Notes: generated from the sequence alone by a model not told the origin. Shown: positions 26,686-36,129, numbered from the stretch's first letter. The stretch: DNA of 64,000 bases from JAGWBF01 sp965116325 (GCA_965116325.1 OZ220675.1:1674001-1738000); one strand, 5' to 3'. Made by a program: numbers and translations.

Positions 26686-27456
26686 ATGCGCTCTTTCCTC
26701 CTTGGAGTCCTGCTGGCTGTTCTCCTCACCGCCGCCTCTGGCGCCTGCGGCTCTCCAGATAAAGAAAGCATCCTCGTTTACACTGCTGCCAGCCTCGCCG
26801 ACGCTGTGGAGGAAATAGCCGACGGATACACCGAGGAGACGGGGGTGGGTGTGGAGCTCCACCTGGGAGGCTCGACGGCCCTAGCCCAGCAGATCCAGAG
26901 GGGAGCGCCGGGGGATGTGTTCCTTTCGGCGGGGGCCGCGCCCATGGATGTGCTGGAAGAGGCGGGCCTGATTGACCCAGCCAGCCGCAGGGACATCCTG
27001 GCCAACCGTCTAGTCTTGGTGGGCAGACTGTCTGTGGCCGGTGAAATAGGCGTCACCTCTCTGGATGACCTGCGTGGGGCCCGGGGCATACGCCTCGCCA
27101 TCGCCGACCCCGATTTGGCGCCAGCCGGTCAGTACGCCAGGGAGGCGCTGGTGAGCCTGGGGATGTGGGAGGGCCTGGAGCTATCTATCCTTCCGAGCCC
27201 CCACATCCGGGCCGCCCTGAGCTACGTCGAAACGGGGAACGCCGACGTCGGCATCATTTACGTGACGGACCTCCGGGCCGCCGATGAGGTTCGAGTGCTG
27301 GAGGAGATACCTGCCGATAGCCATTCCCCCATAACCTATCCCGCGGCGGCGCTCGCGATGGGCAAGGGGGACGCCTCCTCCTTTGTCGAGTACCTGGCTA
27401 GCGACGCCGCAAGCCGGATATTCCGAAGCCACGGCTTTAGGTCCCTGCCAAGATAG
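26686..27456 (+). CDS. modA: Molybdate ABC transporter substrate-binding lipoprotein
   Basis: The 256-residue protein starts at the ATG at 26686. The lipobox ASGAC places the lipidated Cys near residue 20, so it is tethered outside the membrane. The ModA fold shows ILVYTAASLADAVEEIADGY, LGGSTALAQQIQRGAPGDVFLSA read as separate blocks, and ETGNADVGIIYVTDL near the end. It captures molybdate (or tungstate) and hands it to ModB-ModC encoded directly downstream. The Ser/Thr residues of the first block (AASL) and of GGST would contact the oxyanion. Confidence 0.93.
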   Translation: MRSFLLGVLLAVLLTAASGACGSPDKESILVYTAASLADAVEEIADGYTEETGVGVELHLGGSTALAQQIQRGAPGDVFLSAGAAPMDVLEEAGLIDPASRRDILANRLVLVGRLSVAGEIGVTSLDDLRGARGIRLAIADPDLAPAGQYAREALVSLGMWEGLELSILPSPHIRAALSYVETGNADVGIIYVTDLRAADEVRVLEEIPADSHSPITYPAAALAMGKGDASSFVEYLASDAASRIFRSHGFRSLPR

Positions 27457-27512
27457 TGTCGCGCGCAACGTAGCCCGGGTCCCGGGCCAACCTTGCTGTC
27501 CTGTGGGGTTGC

Positions 27513-27518
27513 TATAAT
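27513..27518 (+). promoter_or_regulatory. -10 element upstream of modB
   Basis: A perfect TATAAT lies 35 nt before the modB GTG start, in the 96-nt gap after modA. TTGCTG (27493-27498) is only 14 bp away, too close for a standard -35. It may give modBC a second promoter. Confidence 0.4.
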
Positions 27519-27552
27519 TCCCTTCGAACCCTTAATCGCGGGAGCAGCATAG

Positions 27553-28230
27553 GTGATCTCGGCTGAAGAACTGCAGGTTGTTGCCCTTTCTCTCCAGGTA
27601 GCGGCCGTAGGCACCCTTCTGGCCCTCCCCTTTGCCGTGTGGATGGGGTGGTTCCTGGCCAAGTCGTCCCTGCCGGGCAAGGCCCTGCTGGACACCCTGG
27701 TGTCCTTCCCCCTGGTGCTGCCCCCGGTAGCCACGGGCTACGTTCTGCTCCTCATCATGGGCCGGGAAGGCCCCGTGGGGAAAGCCCTGCAGAGCTGGTT
27801 CGGCGTCGACGTGGTGTTCACATGGGTGGCGGCCGCCCTGGCGGCGGGACTGGTGGCTATGCCCTTGATGGTCAGGGCCATAGAGGTTGCCATGGCGGGT
27901 GTGGACTCGCGCCTGGAGTTCGCCTCCCGCAGCCTGGGGGCCGGTCGCATATGGACCTTCTTCACCATCACTGCTCCTCTTGCCCGGCGGGGGATCATCG
28001 CCGCTGTGCTCCTGGGGTTCGCCAGGGGCTTGGGGGAGTTCGGGGCTACCATCGTGGTGGCGGGGAACATACCGGGGCGCACCCAGACCATACCCCTCTT
28101 CGTGTTCAACCGTATCCAGGTGGGCGACGATGCGGCCGCGATCAGGCTCATAGTAGCCTCCATGGTGCTGGCCCTCCTGGCCCTGCTGGTGCACCAGCAC
28201 CTGGTGAGAAGGCAGCCTGCGCGGGCTTGA
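27553..28230 (+). CDS. modB: Molybdate ABC transporter permease
   Basis: The 225-residue integral membrane protein starts at a GTG behind GGGAGC. It carries the ABC-permease EAA loop, EFASRSLGAGRIWTFFTITAP, which docks on the ATPase, and the ModB segment ARGLGEFGATIVVAGNIPGR. About five membrane helices are visible. It forms the channel of the ModABC importer with modA upstream and modC 22 nt downstream. Confidence 0.94.
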   Translation: MISAEELQVVALSLQVAAVGTLLALPFAVWMGWFLAKSSLPGKALLDTLVSFPLVLPPVATGYVLLLIMGREGPVGKALQSWFGVDVVFTWVAAALAAGLVAMPLMVRAIEVAMAGVDSRLEFASRSLGAGRIWTFFTITAPLARRGIIAAVLLGFARGLGEFGATIVVAGNIPGRTQTIPLFVFNRIQVGDDAAAIRLIVASMVLALLALLVHQHLVRRQPARA

Positions 28231-28252
28231 AGAAGACAGGAGTTAGATAGGA

Positions 28253-29341
28253 GTGGCTGAAGCCTTTCTGGAAATAGCGGCAACCAAGAGGTACCCCACC
28301 TTCGAGCTGAGGGTCGATGCTTCGGTGCCGCCGGGAATCACCGCCATCTTCGGGCCTTCGGGCAGCGGCAAGACGACGGTCCTGGACTGTATCGCCGGGC
28401 TGAAGCACCCCGAAGATGGGGAGATCTCCCTGAACGGGCGAGTGCTGGCCTCTTCGACCAGGAAGGTACGCCTGAAGCCCGAGGAGCGCCACATCGGCTA
28501 CATGTTCCAGGAAGGGCTCCTGTTCCCCCACTACAGCGTCATCGATAACATCACCTACGGCTACAAGCGCACCCCCCAGGAGAGGAGACGGATACAACCC
28601 GAGCACCTGGTGGAGTTGCTGGATTTGGGAGGCCTCCTCGACCGTCGGCCCGCCAACCTCTCCTCGGGCGAAAGGCAGCGGGTAGCTCTGGCGAGAGCGC
28701 TGGCTACTTCCCCGGAGCTCCTCCTCCTGGATGAGCCCCTAAGCGCCCTGGACATGGGCCTGCGAGGCAGGATTCTGCGGTACTTGAAGGCGGTGCACAG
28801 GGACCTGTCCATTCCCATGATCTACGTTTCGCATGCTATATCCGAGGTGATGGCCATCGCCGACATGGTCCTGGTGCTCTCCCACGGGAAGCAGCTGGCC
28901 TTCGACCAGCCTCGCAAGGTGCTCCTGGAGCCCTATGTCCATTCGCTGGTGGGGTCCGGGAGCCTGGAAAACATGCTGGACGGCCAGGTGGCGGAGCATC
29001 AGGCGGACAGCAGCCTGACCTCCGTGAGGTCGGAGGATGCCCTTCTCTGGCTATCCGGCGTCCCCGCAGAGATGGCCCCTGAGACCCCAATATCCATTGC
29101 CATTCCTGCCAGGGACATCATCGTGGCCCTGGACGCTCCCAGCCGCATGAGCGCCCGCAACATCCTTCCCGGACGTGTGGAGAGCATCCACCCAATAGAC
29201 AGCAACGTTCTGGTTTACGCCGACGTGGGAACGACCATCATGGCGGAGATAACGCCCGAAGCGCTGGACAACCTGGGCTTGCGGGAAGGGCAGGACATTT
29301 ACCTGGTGATCAAGTCCAGCTCCATCATAGCCCTGGACTGA
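28253..29341 (+). CDS. modC: Molybdate ABC transporter ATPase
   Basis: The 362-residue protein starts at a GTG and has Walker A GPSGSGKTT (34-42), the ABC signature LSSGERQR (136-143), Walker B LLLLDEPLSALD, the switch His in YVSHAISEV, and a C-terminal molybdate-binding TOBE/Mop-like domain (about 290-362). This length and domain order are typical of ModC. It powers molybdate uptake with ModA and ModB; the Mop domain may regulate activity by binding the oxyanion. It is the last gene of the operon, with a palindromic repeat 42 nt after it. Confidence 0.94.
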   Translation: MAEAFLEIAATKRYPTFELRVDASVPPGITAIFGPSGSGKTTVLDCIAGLKHPEDGEISLNGRVLASSTRKVRLKPEERHIGYMFQEGLLFPHYSVIDNITYGYKRTPQERRRIQPEHLVELLDLGGLLDRRPANLSSGERQRVALARALATSPELLLLDEPLSALDMGLRGRILRYLKAVHRDLSIPMIYVSHAISEVMAIADMVLVLSHGKQLAFDQPRKVLLEPYVHSLVGSGSLENMLDGQVAEHQADSSLTSVRSEDALLWLSGVPAEMAPETPISIAIPARDIIVALDAPSRMSARNILPGRVESIHPIDSNVLVYADVGTTIMAEITPEALDNLGLREGQDIYLVIKSSSIIALD

Positions 29342-29382
29342 CGCACGCGTGGGAATGGCGTTGGTCGACGGTGTAACTACAC

Positions 29383-29423
29383 CTGTCCGTTCCCCTTCGA
29401 TTTCCCTCAGGGCGAACGGACAG
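29383..29423 (-). repeat. 41-nt palindromic intergenic repeat, copy 2
   Basis: This is the reverse complement of the element at 16136-16176, identical over the full 41 nt by eye. It lies just after modC and may act as a transcript 3' end. Confidence 0.85.
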
Positions 29424-29431
29424 GCGGGCGT

Positions 29432-29896
29432 TCAGCGTTTCAGCTTCAAGAAAGCCAGCAGCCGCAACAACCCGATCTTCTCCGCCAGGCTGCGCCTCCT
29501 CACCAGCAGCTTGCTTGTACGCTTGGGCTGATGTCGCGTCCACCGCCAATGAATATCAAGGGACGGCCAGCTATCCCCAAAGGGAGGCTTCCACGGTTTC
29601 TGCATCTCGCGGTGCTGGTATTTCCACCGCCTCTCCGGGAGGGGGATGAGAGCCTTCAGACCCACCGGGTTCCCCGCTTCGTTGACCAGCTTCCACCACT
29701 TACCAAGGAGATAGTCCGGCGGCTCCCACTCCGGCGTGGTAGGGATGTACGCCATCTCGACGAACCGGCCCATGTGCCTCTTGGTGACATCCTCACTGCC
29801 CCGGAAGCTCCGCCCGGTGCGATAGGCCATATAGCCCGGCCCGCCGGACAGGATCTCTCTACTGATGCGAATCTTGTTTGGGTCTGTTGTGCGCAT
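29432..29896 (-). CDS. Hypothetical basic protein, 154 residues
   Basis: Not recognised. From the ATG at 29896 the protein reads MRTTDPNKIRISREILSGG, has an aromatic middle (YIPTTPEWEPPDYLLGKWW) and a very basic C-terminus with repeated Arg/Lys. No membrane segment, signal peptide or catalytic motif is seen. The coding look (balanced residues, long open frame, no competing gene on the other strand) supports it moderately. It lies downstream of the panE-like gene on the same strand, separated by a palindromic repeat copy. Confidence 0.45.
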   Translation of the reverse strand: MRTTDPNKIRISREILSGGPGYMAYRTGRSFRGSEDVTKRHMGRFVEMAYIPTTPEWEPPDYLLGKWWKLVNEAGNPVGLKALIPLPERRWKYQHREMQKPWKPPFGDSWPSLDIHWRWTRHQPKRTSKLLVRRRSLAEKIGLLRLLAFLKLKR

Positions 29897-29921
29897 ATCT
29901 AGTGTCAGCAGTGTTCTTCGC

Positions 29922-29985
29922 CTGTCCGTTCGTCCTGAGCCTGTCCTGAGGTTCTCGAAGGGGGAAATCGAAGGGGAACGGGCAG
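29922..29985 (+). repeat. Palindromic intergenic repeat, copy 3 with insertion
   Basis: The arms CTGTCCGTTCG and GGGGAACGGGCAG of the 41-nt element are present, but the middle is lengthened to 64 nt by a segment containing CCTGTCCTGAGGTTCTCGAA. One arm has a G for A change (GGGCAG). Confidence 0.75.
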
Positions 29986-30026
29986 GCCAGCCTACGTTGA
30001 ACAATGGGACCCCTGAGCGGGGGCCC

Positions 30027-30944
30027 CTATCGCGTCCCGTCCTTGTGCACCACCAAGAGCGAATACAGGACATCGTTGACCGGGGTCGGAACGCCATGCT
30101 CCCTGCCCAGGCGCACCACAGTGCCGTTCAGGGCCTCCAGCTCCAGGGGCCTGCCCAGCTCAAGGTCCGTGTGCATGGAGGCGTGGAGGTCCTTGGCCGT
30201 GGACTCCATGTAGGCCATGATCTTGTCGACCACATCGTCATCCAGGCCTACGCCCTCGGCCCGACCCACCGCTTCGATCTCCCGCAAACAGGCAAGGACC
30301 ATAGCCCGTGATTCGGGGTCGGCCAGCAGTGGGTCCATGGATGCCCTGGAGGTGCTGGTGACCCCGGCGAGGGTGGCTATGAAGACGAACTTGGTCCACA
30401 GGGCTTTCAGAACATCGTCGGCCAGCTCCGAGTTGATATCGGCGGCCCGGAGGGTCTCCTGGATGTCCTGGGCCCGCTGGGTGGTGGAACCGTCGACCTC
30501 GCCGAAGACGATGCGCACCACCTCCCCCACCTGCTCCACAACCCCCGGCTCGGCCACGTGGGTCTCGATGTAGGCTGCTCCGGGGAGCACCCGCTCCATG
30601 CCGAAGGATCTGCCCACCTCCTTGTACGCCTCCACTCCGTTCTGAAGGGTGATAACGGAGGTTGCGCTGCCCACCAGAGGCGCCATTGAGGGAATGGCGG
30701 CTGCGTTCTGGTAGGTCTTCACCGTCAGGAAAACCAGATCGACTGGGCCGACCTCGGCAGGGTTGTCGGCGGCATGGACGGTAACGTTGAAGTTGCCCCA
30801 GTTGCTGCGCACCTCCAGACCGTTCCTGCGAATAGCGTCCAAGTGCTCACCCCGGGCCAGCAGGGTCACCTCGTTGCCGGCCCTTGCCAGGAGCCCGCCG
30901 AAGTAGCCGCCCACCGCGCCGGCGCCGACAATGGCTATTCGCAT
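30027..30944 (-). CDS. panE: Ketopantoate reductase family protein (2-dehydropantoate 2-reductase)
   Basis: The 305-residue protein has the N-terminal NADPH Rossmann motif GAGAVGGYFGGLLARAG (7-23), a VFLTVKTYQ segment, the catalytic-Lys region KALWTKFVF, and the ApbA/PanE C-terminal signature SMHTDLELGRPLELEALNG. PanE reduces 2-dehydropantoate to pantoate for coenzyme A synthesis, but many paralogs act on other 2-keto acids. No other pantothenate genes are near, so the specific reaction is only probable. Confidence 0.88.
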   Translation of the reverse strand: MRIAIVGAGAVGGYFGGLLARAGNEVTLLARGEHLDAIRRNGLEVRSNWGNFNVTVHAADNPAEVGPVDLVFLTVKTYQNAAAIPSMAPLVGSATSVITLQNGVEAYKEVGRSFGMERVLPGAAYIETHVAEPGVVEQVGEVVRIVFGEVDGSTTQRAQDIQETLRAADINSELADDVLKALWTKFVFIATLAGVTSTSRASMDPLLADPESRAMVLACLREIEAVGRAEGVGLDDDVVDKIMAYMESTAKDLHASMHTDLELGRPLELEALNGTVVRLGREHGVPTPVNDVLYSLLVVHKDGTR

Positions 30945-31045
30945 CCAGAACCTCCGGGGTTAGGTGTGCTCCAACACGGTTGTATCCACCAGAGTTAGTT
31001 CGTTAGAAAATGACATAACATGAGTCCGTATATTTGTATAGGGAG

Positions 31046-31834
31046 CTAGTGGTTCTGTTCCTCCAACGTAATATAGTGCGCCTGACCTTGGGGCACCCTG
31101 AATGATTCTGCCCCAATGCAGTGTCCACGAAACGTTGACGCCATCATCTCCTTCATGTCCTCTGTGGAGTTGATCAGAACGAACACCATTCCCAAACCCT
31201 TAGCTGGTAAATAGGCTGGCTTGACACCCATCAACACATTCTGCGTCAAAGGGGTGATCTTGAAGCCCTTAGTCCACATTGACTCTCCGCAGGATCGACA
31301 AACCCGTTCTAGCCCCAGATTTATGGCCTTAGGATGTCTACACGGAGCTTGCAACGTAGGTGCTTCTGAAGCGGGCCAAGGACGGCACACCAGACCCTCC
31401 ATCCGTTGGGCATCTGCTAGCCAGCGGAATCTTGCGATGGCGATTTCATTCACACGGCGTATTACGTCTTCAGTCAGAGTATATCCATATAGAGACGTAA
31501 GTGTTTTGTTGTCTTGCAGGACGCGGTCTTGGTTGTTCGTCTTGCGGTCCCCGAGGTACAGATGGGATGGCTGAATACACGATGGGCGCAAGCAAAGATG
31601 ATTGACCGTACACCCCTTTGGCATGGAAACAGCTGGATGTTCTTGCTGATAAACCAAGCGATGCGCCCTCATCCCGCTAATCAGTCCATATCCCTGGCGG
31701 TCGCGTTTATGTTTCCAGAGCAAACACGGCCCTTTTAATTCAAAAGGGTGTACAAGCAACACACCATGCAAAGGAGTGTACGGAACCGCGTCCCTGGATG
31801 TAATCCTGGGAGGCGGTTGCGGTGGTTTCGCCAT
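31046..31834 (-). CDS. HNH endonuclease (HNH_3 type)
   Basis: The 262-residue protein carries a clear HNH_3 module: AHRLVYQQEHPAVSMPKGC, VNHLCLRPSCIQPSHLYLG and KTNNQDR, with the zinc-binding Cys residues and paired His. A second possible zinc site (CRHP..., VCRSCGE) follows at about 165-186. Such stand-alone nucleases are common as homing endonucleases or in phage-related insertions. The gene lies in a small AT-richer patch between housekeeping genes with an 84-residue winged-helix gene upstream on the same strand, consistent with a mobile insertion. No intron or flanking repeats were identified. Confidence 0.8.
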   Translation of the reverse strand: MAKPPQPPPRITSRDAVPYTPLHGVLLVHPFELKGPCLLWKHKRDRQGYGLISGMRAHRLVYQQEHPAVSMPKGCTVNHLCLRPSCIQPSHLYLGDRKTNNQDRVLQDNKTLTSLYGYTLTEDVIRRVNEIAIARFRWLADAQRMEGLVCRPWPASEAPTLQAPCRHPKAINLGLERVCRSCGESMWTKGFKITPLTQNVLMGVKPAYLPAKGLGMVFVLINSTEDMKEMMASTFRGHCIGAESFRVPQGQAHYITLEEQNH

Positions 31835-31977
31835 TAGCTAGATTCTCCGTCGTTGTTCTACTTGCTAGTTAGGTGAAACCCAGAGCATTGTTGAGTCTTC
31901 AATCCTGAAACCAAGTCAAATAGGGTCATGGCCAACTCAGAATCACTGGGTAGTCTAGGGAATGGCTGTCTTTGGTT

Positions 31978-32232
31978 CTAGGCCTTGGTGAATACCCTAT
32001 AGCGAGATTCGCGCCGGTGAGAGACTCTGCCTTGCGCAATTAATCCGCCCAATAGAGAGTAAGTCAGCCAGTCCTTTTGGCGGCCCAGGAAATCCGAACG
32101 CAGGTGCAAGAGGTCTGCAATTTCCGAATTGCGAAGACCTCCTGGGTTCTGGTCGAGCAATCTGAGAATAGCATTTTCGATTTTCTTCAAGCCATCCTGA
32201 GCCTCGCTTAGTGCGGTCGCGTCGTCATTCAT
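31978..32232 (-). CDS. Small winged-helix-like protein, 84 residues
   Basis: From the ATG at 32232, with an AGGAGA about 12 nt upstream, the protein is 84 residues. After an acidic helical start it has ENAILRLLDQNPGGLRNSEI, ADLLHL and WLTYSLLGGLIAQGRV ending in SRYRVF, the pattern of a winged helix with a beta-wing. It may be a DNA-binding regulator. Similar tiny wHTH proteins often accompany nucleases or restriction genes; here an HNH endonuclease follows 143 nt downstream on the same strand. Confidence 0.6.
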   Translation of the reverse strand: MNDDATALSEAQDGLKKIENAILRLLDQNPGGLRNSEIADLLHLRSDFLGRQKDWLTYSLLGGLIAQGRVSHRRESRYRVFTKA

Positions 32233-32947
32233 ATGTGGGGATTCTCCTCTTCTACCTAAGTGCCTTTGGGTCGAGATGATTCGCTTCCATGTGCGAGTCG
32301 GTTCAACTAAAGCAGGCTGTCATGTCACAATCTTCCTCTTGGCATGCCTGCATATCGTTATCACAGACCTCTCGTTGGCACATCGCACAGGCGTAGTTAC
32401 GCCTCAGATTAAGATTAAGAGATACGCCCGCAGTAGTGGCAATCCGGAATGGGAACCATGGCACTCCACAAGAGCAGGCCCTCGACAGATGTCACATAGG
32501 ATCTACGTCCAAACCCATTCCGGATAAGGCATCTTATGCCCAATTGGTCTTCGCGCCTAACGCATAGAGTAGATTGGAGATGGATAGCGGGCTTCTGCCC
32601 GAATATTTCGTGACGCCTTTCGACCAGTTCCAGAGTGGGACAGGCGCTTCCAGCGTGATTCAGCAGTGTACAGCTATACCCTAAAGCTGGCAATCGCTTA
32701 TCGACACAGCAGTTCATCGATGTGTCGACAAGAAGATTTCCTCGAGATCGGTTCGGGAATTCCTTGTGCAACCCTGCAATTGAACCTCGCGGCAGCAGCT
32801 TCGCAATTAGTTTCTCCAATGGCCCATGTGGGCCATCAGGAGTCTAAGGCGGGCTAGGCAAGCCAGACCTTGCTATGCCCATTTCAAGCCTGTAAGCTCT
32901 AGGGATTCCAAAGCTGAAGCGTACCGGGACGGCCGCGAGGAGGAGAT
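32233..32947. other. 715-bp gap without a supported gene
   Basis: Short open frames exist on both strands but none has a credible start, ribosome-binding site or recognisable motif. The sequence is AT-richer than the flanks. A CGCCTAACGCATAGAG segment near 32557 resembles one near 49517. The promoter of the TPP enzyme gene should lie near the right end, and AGGAGG precedes its ATG. Confidence 0.4.
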
Positions 32948-34639
32948 ATGGCAAAGCTGACGGGGGGCCACGTTATGGTCAGGGCCCTCAAACAGGAAGG
33001 CATCAAGAAGATATTCACCATCGTCGGCGACACCATCCTCCCCCTGGTGGATGCGATAGAAGACGAGGGTCTGGAGTTCATCGATACCAGGCACGAAGCT
33101 GCGGCCATGCACATGGCTGATGCATGGTGCCGGGTCACAGGAGAACCGGCGGTGGCCTTGTTTACCGGAGGCCCCGGCTTCTCCAATGCCATCTCCGCCC
33201 TGCCCAACATCTACACCTCCGAGAGCCCCGTCGTGTTCATCGCCGGGGCCGCCGAGCTGCCCGAAAAGGGCATGTACGCCTTCCAGGAGATCGACCAGGT
33301 GGAGATCGCCGCCCCTATGAGCAAGGGTTCGTGGCTGGTGCATGACCGCCGGCGCATCACCGACTACGTGGCTACCGCCTTCCGCACCGCCATGGGGGGC
33401 CGTCCGGGGCCGGTGCACCTGACCATCCCCATCGACGTCCAGGAAGCCGAGTGCTCCGAGGACGACCTGCCCGAGTACACCCCCGGCCAGTACCGCAACA
33501 GGGGGCGCTCCCATGGAGACCCGGCCCTTGTGCGCGAAGCGGTGCAGATGCTCTCCTCGGCCAGCAAACCCGTCATCATCGCCGCCAACGCCGCCCGCTA
33601 CTCGGTAAGCACCCAGGGGCTGCTGGATCTGGTGGAGGCCACGGGCATACCCGTCTTCACCGTGGAGCAGGCCAGGGGGCTTGTGTCCGACGACCACCCC
33701 CTGTGCTTCGGCTACGCCGATGGCGCTCTGAACGCCACAGCCCGCCGTTTCCGTGAGGCCGATACGGTCCTGCTGCTGGGGAAGCGTTTCGACCACCGCT
33801 ACCGCTACGGCCAGCCCCCCTACTTCGACGGCGCCGCCAACCTCATCCAGGTGGACCCCTCCCCGGCGGAGATCGGACGCAACCGGGGAGTCTCTGTGGG
33901 CATCGTGGGCGACATCGGGGCTGTGGTGGAGCAGATCACCCAGGAGGCCGGGAAGGTTACCTGGTCCCCCCAGAAGCTGGCCCCGTGGGTCGATCAGCTT
34001 CGCCAGGACCGCCAATCATGGAAGGACACCCTGGAATCCAATGCGTCCGACGAGCTTCCCATTCACCCCATGAAGGTGTTTAAGGAGATCGAGCACCTGA
34101 CCGACGATGACTCATTCATCATCTTCGATGGGGGCGACTACGCCCAGTGGGGACGCTCCTACCTGAGCGCCAGGAAGACGGGCCACTGGATGCGCCTGGG
34201 CCCGCTGAGCCACCTGGGGTGCGGGCTCCCCTATGCCCTGGCGGCCAAGCTGGCCCAGCCTGAATCCAAGGTGTTCCTGTTCATCGGCGACGGCTCCATC
34301 GGGTTCTACTCCATGGAGTTCGACACCGCCGTCCGCCACAACCTGCCCATCACCGTCGTCATGGGCAACGACTCGGCGTGGGGCATCGACAAGAACTTCC
34401 AGCTTGCCTACTACGGGCGGGCGGTTGCCACGGACCTGAGGTTCGTCGGCTACGAGAAGATCGTGGAGACCCTGGGGGGCTACGGCGAGTATGTGGAGCA
34501 GCCTGGGGACATAGCGCCGGCCGTCGAGCGGGCGCTGGCGTCCGGCAGGCCGTCGCTGGTGAACATCAAGATCCGCTCGGCCCAGAGCCCCCTGGCCGAC
34601 GCCATGGTAGCCCGCCGCCGGAGCGCCAGGGCGGGGTAG
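32948..34639 (+). CDS. Thiamine-diphosphate-dependent enzyme (acetolactate synthase-like)
   Basis: The 563-residue protein has the three domains of the POX/ALS family. The N-terminal PYR domain carries the catalytic Glu50 in IDTRHEAAAMHMADAW and GGPGFSN. A central domain is present, and the C-terminal domain carries the ThDP/Mg motif GDGSIGFYSMEF (447-458) through NDSAWG. Members include acetolactate synthase, oxalyl-CoA and benzoylformate decarboxylases; the absence of an ilvN/ilvC neighbour argues against branched-chain synthesis. It starts at the ATG at 32948 behind GAGGAGATATG. A dehalogenase-like gene follows, suggesting a joint catabolic role. Confidence 0.9.
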   Translation: MAKLTGGHVMVRALKQEGIKKIFTIVGDTILPLVDAIEDEGLEFIDTRHEAAAMHMADAWCRVTGEPAVALFTGGPGFSNAISALPNIYTSESPVVFIAGAAELPEKGMYAFQEIDQVEIAAPMSKGSWLVHDRRRITDYVATAFRTAMGGRPGPVHLTIPIDVQEAECSEDDLPEYTPGQYRNRGRSHGDPALVREAVQMLSSASKPVIIAANAARYSVSTQGLLDLVEATGIPVFTVEQARGLVSDDHPLCFGYADGALNATARRFREADTVLLLGKRFDHRYRYGQPPYFDGAANLIQVDPSPAEIGRNRGVSVGIVGDIGAVVEQITQEAGKVTWSPQKLAPWVDQLRQDRQSWKDTLESNASDELPIHPMKVFKEIEHLTDDDSFIIFDGGDYAQWGRSYLSARKTGHWMRLGPLSHLGCGLPYALAAKLAQPESKVFLFIGDGSIGFYSMEFDTAVRHNLPITVVMGNDSAWGIDKNFQLAYYGRAVATDLRFVGYEKIVETLGGYGEYVEQPGDIAPAVERALASGRPSLVNIKIRSAQSPLADAMVARRRSARAG

Positions 34640-34816
34640 GCTGTCCCAAGAAGGGGGCCTTCCTGGGAATTGATACCCAGGAATTGCTACCTGTGCTTAG
34701 CTTGACATTGACCTCACAGGTGGTCAGAATGGGCAGATATGTTCCCTACCATGGCGGAATTGCATCCGTCGCCCGTCTAAGGGACCGGCACCCACATCAG
34801 AAGGGGAGGTAGTAGC

Positions 34817-36088
34817 ATGCTGAAGATAGGCCACAAGGTTAATCGCCCCGGCAGAAATCACGGTGACGAACCCATCGAAATCAACGTTCCCGAGGAGCTA
34901 GAAACAGTCCCCGGGGTCAACCAGAACCAGGCGGATGTGGACTTCTACAGCCGTGAGTATCCCCTCGAGAGCCAGAACATCGAGCTGACCGCCGACCGGG
35001 AGTGGGTGTGGACGGTCTATACCCACGAGGTGCTGGAGGACCGGAAGCAGCATGACCGGCTCAACGGCCCCATCGTGGCCGCCGCCCTCAACACCGGCGA
35101 GATCGAGCCGACGGGCAAGGCTGACCCGGACCTGGATGTGACCGACGTCATCAGGACCAAGGCGCGGGAGCTGGGCTTCGGCGAGGTCGGCATCACCAAG
35201 CTGGATCTCCGCTACATCTTCAAGTACAAGAAGTCGTGGGCCAAGTTCCCCCACGCTATCTGCCTGGCTTGGGAGCAGGACTACGAGCCCACCCAGACAG
35301 CCCCCAGCATCGAGGCTGAAGGCCCCCACTTCGGCGTGTACAGGACGATGGGTGCCGTTGCCCTCGACCTGGCCGACTACATTCGCACCCTGGGCTACTA
35401 TGCCCAGGTGCACAGCCCTAACGACAACAGCGGCGCCTACATCCCTATGTTCGTGGAAGCCGGGCTGGGCCAGCTGGGCGCCAACGGCCAGCTCCTGTCG
35501 CCCCACTTCGGCTCCAGGGCCAGGCTGATGCTCATCTCTACCGATGCCAAGGTCACCTACGACAAGCCCATCGACTACGGCATGCACTCCTTCTGCAACA
35601 TCTGCCAGATATGCGTCAACCGCTGCCCCGGCCGTGCCCTCATGCGCGACAAGGTCATGTGGAGGGGCGTGGAGAAGAACAAGCTCATCTACAAGCGCTG
35701 CCGCCCCGTCATGGCCCAGTACGAGGGATGCGCTGTCTGCATGAAGGTGTGCCCCATCCAGCGGTACGGCATGAAGCCGGTGCTGGACCACTACAACGAG
35801 ACGGGACAGATCCTGGGCAAGGGCACCCACCTGCTGGAGGGCTTCAACCTTCGAGACAAGGGCTACTACGGCCCCGGCGAGCTCCCCCACTTCGACAAGG
35901 AGTTCTTCGCCATCCCCCACGGCAAGTCCGAGGACATGGTGTTCGAGCAGTTCAAGGAGAAGGTCTGCAAGGGCGAGATCCCTGAAGGTCCCGAGGGGGA
36001 TGCCGAGCTGAGGGAGTTCAAGGACAAGGTGTCCCAGTACGTCACCCAGGGTGTCGTCGATATGATGACCCCGCCGGAAGAGGCGTAA
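34817..36088 (+). CDS. Reductive-dehalogenase-like cobalamin/2x[4Fe-4S] protein
   Basis: The 423-residue protein matches the reductive dehalogenase/QueG-type pattern. A B12-binding-like region includes KARELGFGEVGITKLD and VEAGLGQLGANGQLLSPHFGSRARLM. Two ferredoxin clusters follow: Cys260-263-266-270 (CNICQICVNRCP) and Cys295, 305, 308, 312 (RCRPVM, then CAVCMKVCP). There is no twin-arginine signal and no rdhB anchor gene, so it should be cytoplasmic, unlike respiratory dehalogenases. The ATG at 34817 has GGGGAGG upstream. It may cleave carbon-halogen or other C-X bonds of small organics. It follows the TPP enzyme and ends in a strong hairpin. Confidence 0.85.
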   Translation: MLKIGHKVNRPGRNHGDEPIEINVPEELETVPGVNQNQADVDFYSREYPLESQNIELTADREWVWTVYTHEVLEDRKQHDRLNGPIVAAALNTGEIEPTGKADPDLDVTDVIRTKARELGFGEVGITKLDLRYIFKYKKSWAKFPHAICLAWEQDYEPTQTAPSIEAEGPHFGVYRTMGAVALDLADYIRTLGYYAQVHSPNDNSGAYIPMFVEAGLGQLGANGQLLSPHFGSRARLMLISTDAKVTYDKPIDYGMHSFCNICQICVNRCPGRALMRDKVMWRGVEKNKLIYKRCRPVMAQYEGCAVCMKVCPIQRYGMKPVLDHYNETGQILGKGTHLLEGFNLRDKGYYGPGELPHFDKEFFAIPHGKSEDMVFEQFKEKVCKGEIPEGPEGDAELREFKDKVSQYVTQGVVDMMTPPEEA

Positions 36089-36129
36089 GGGGAAGCCCGG
36101 CTCAGCCGGAAGATAAGCTGGAACCAAGA

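Noticed and set aside
32415..32819. Minus-strand open frame of 134 codons
   Set aside because: No ribosome-binding site, no motif, odd residue composition (many Cys/Arg), so treated as non-coding.
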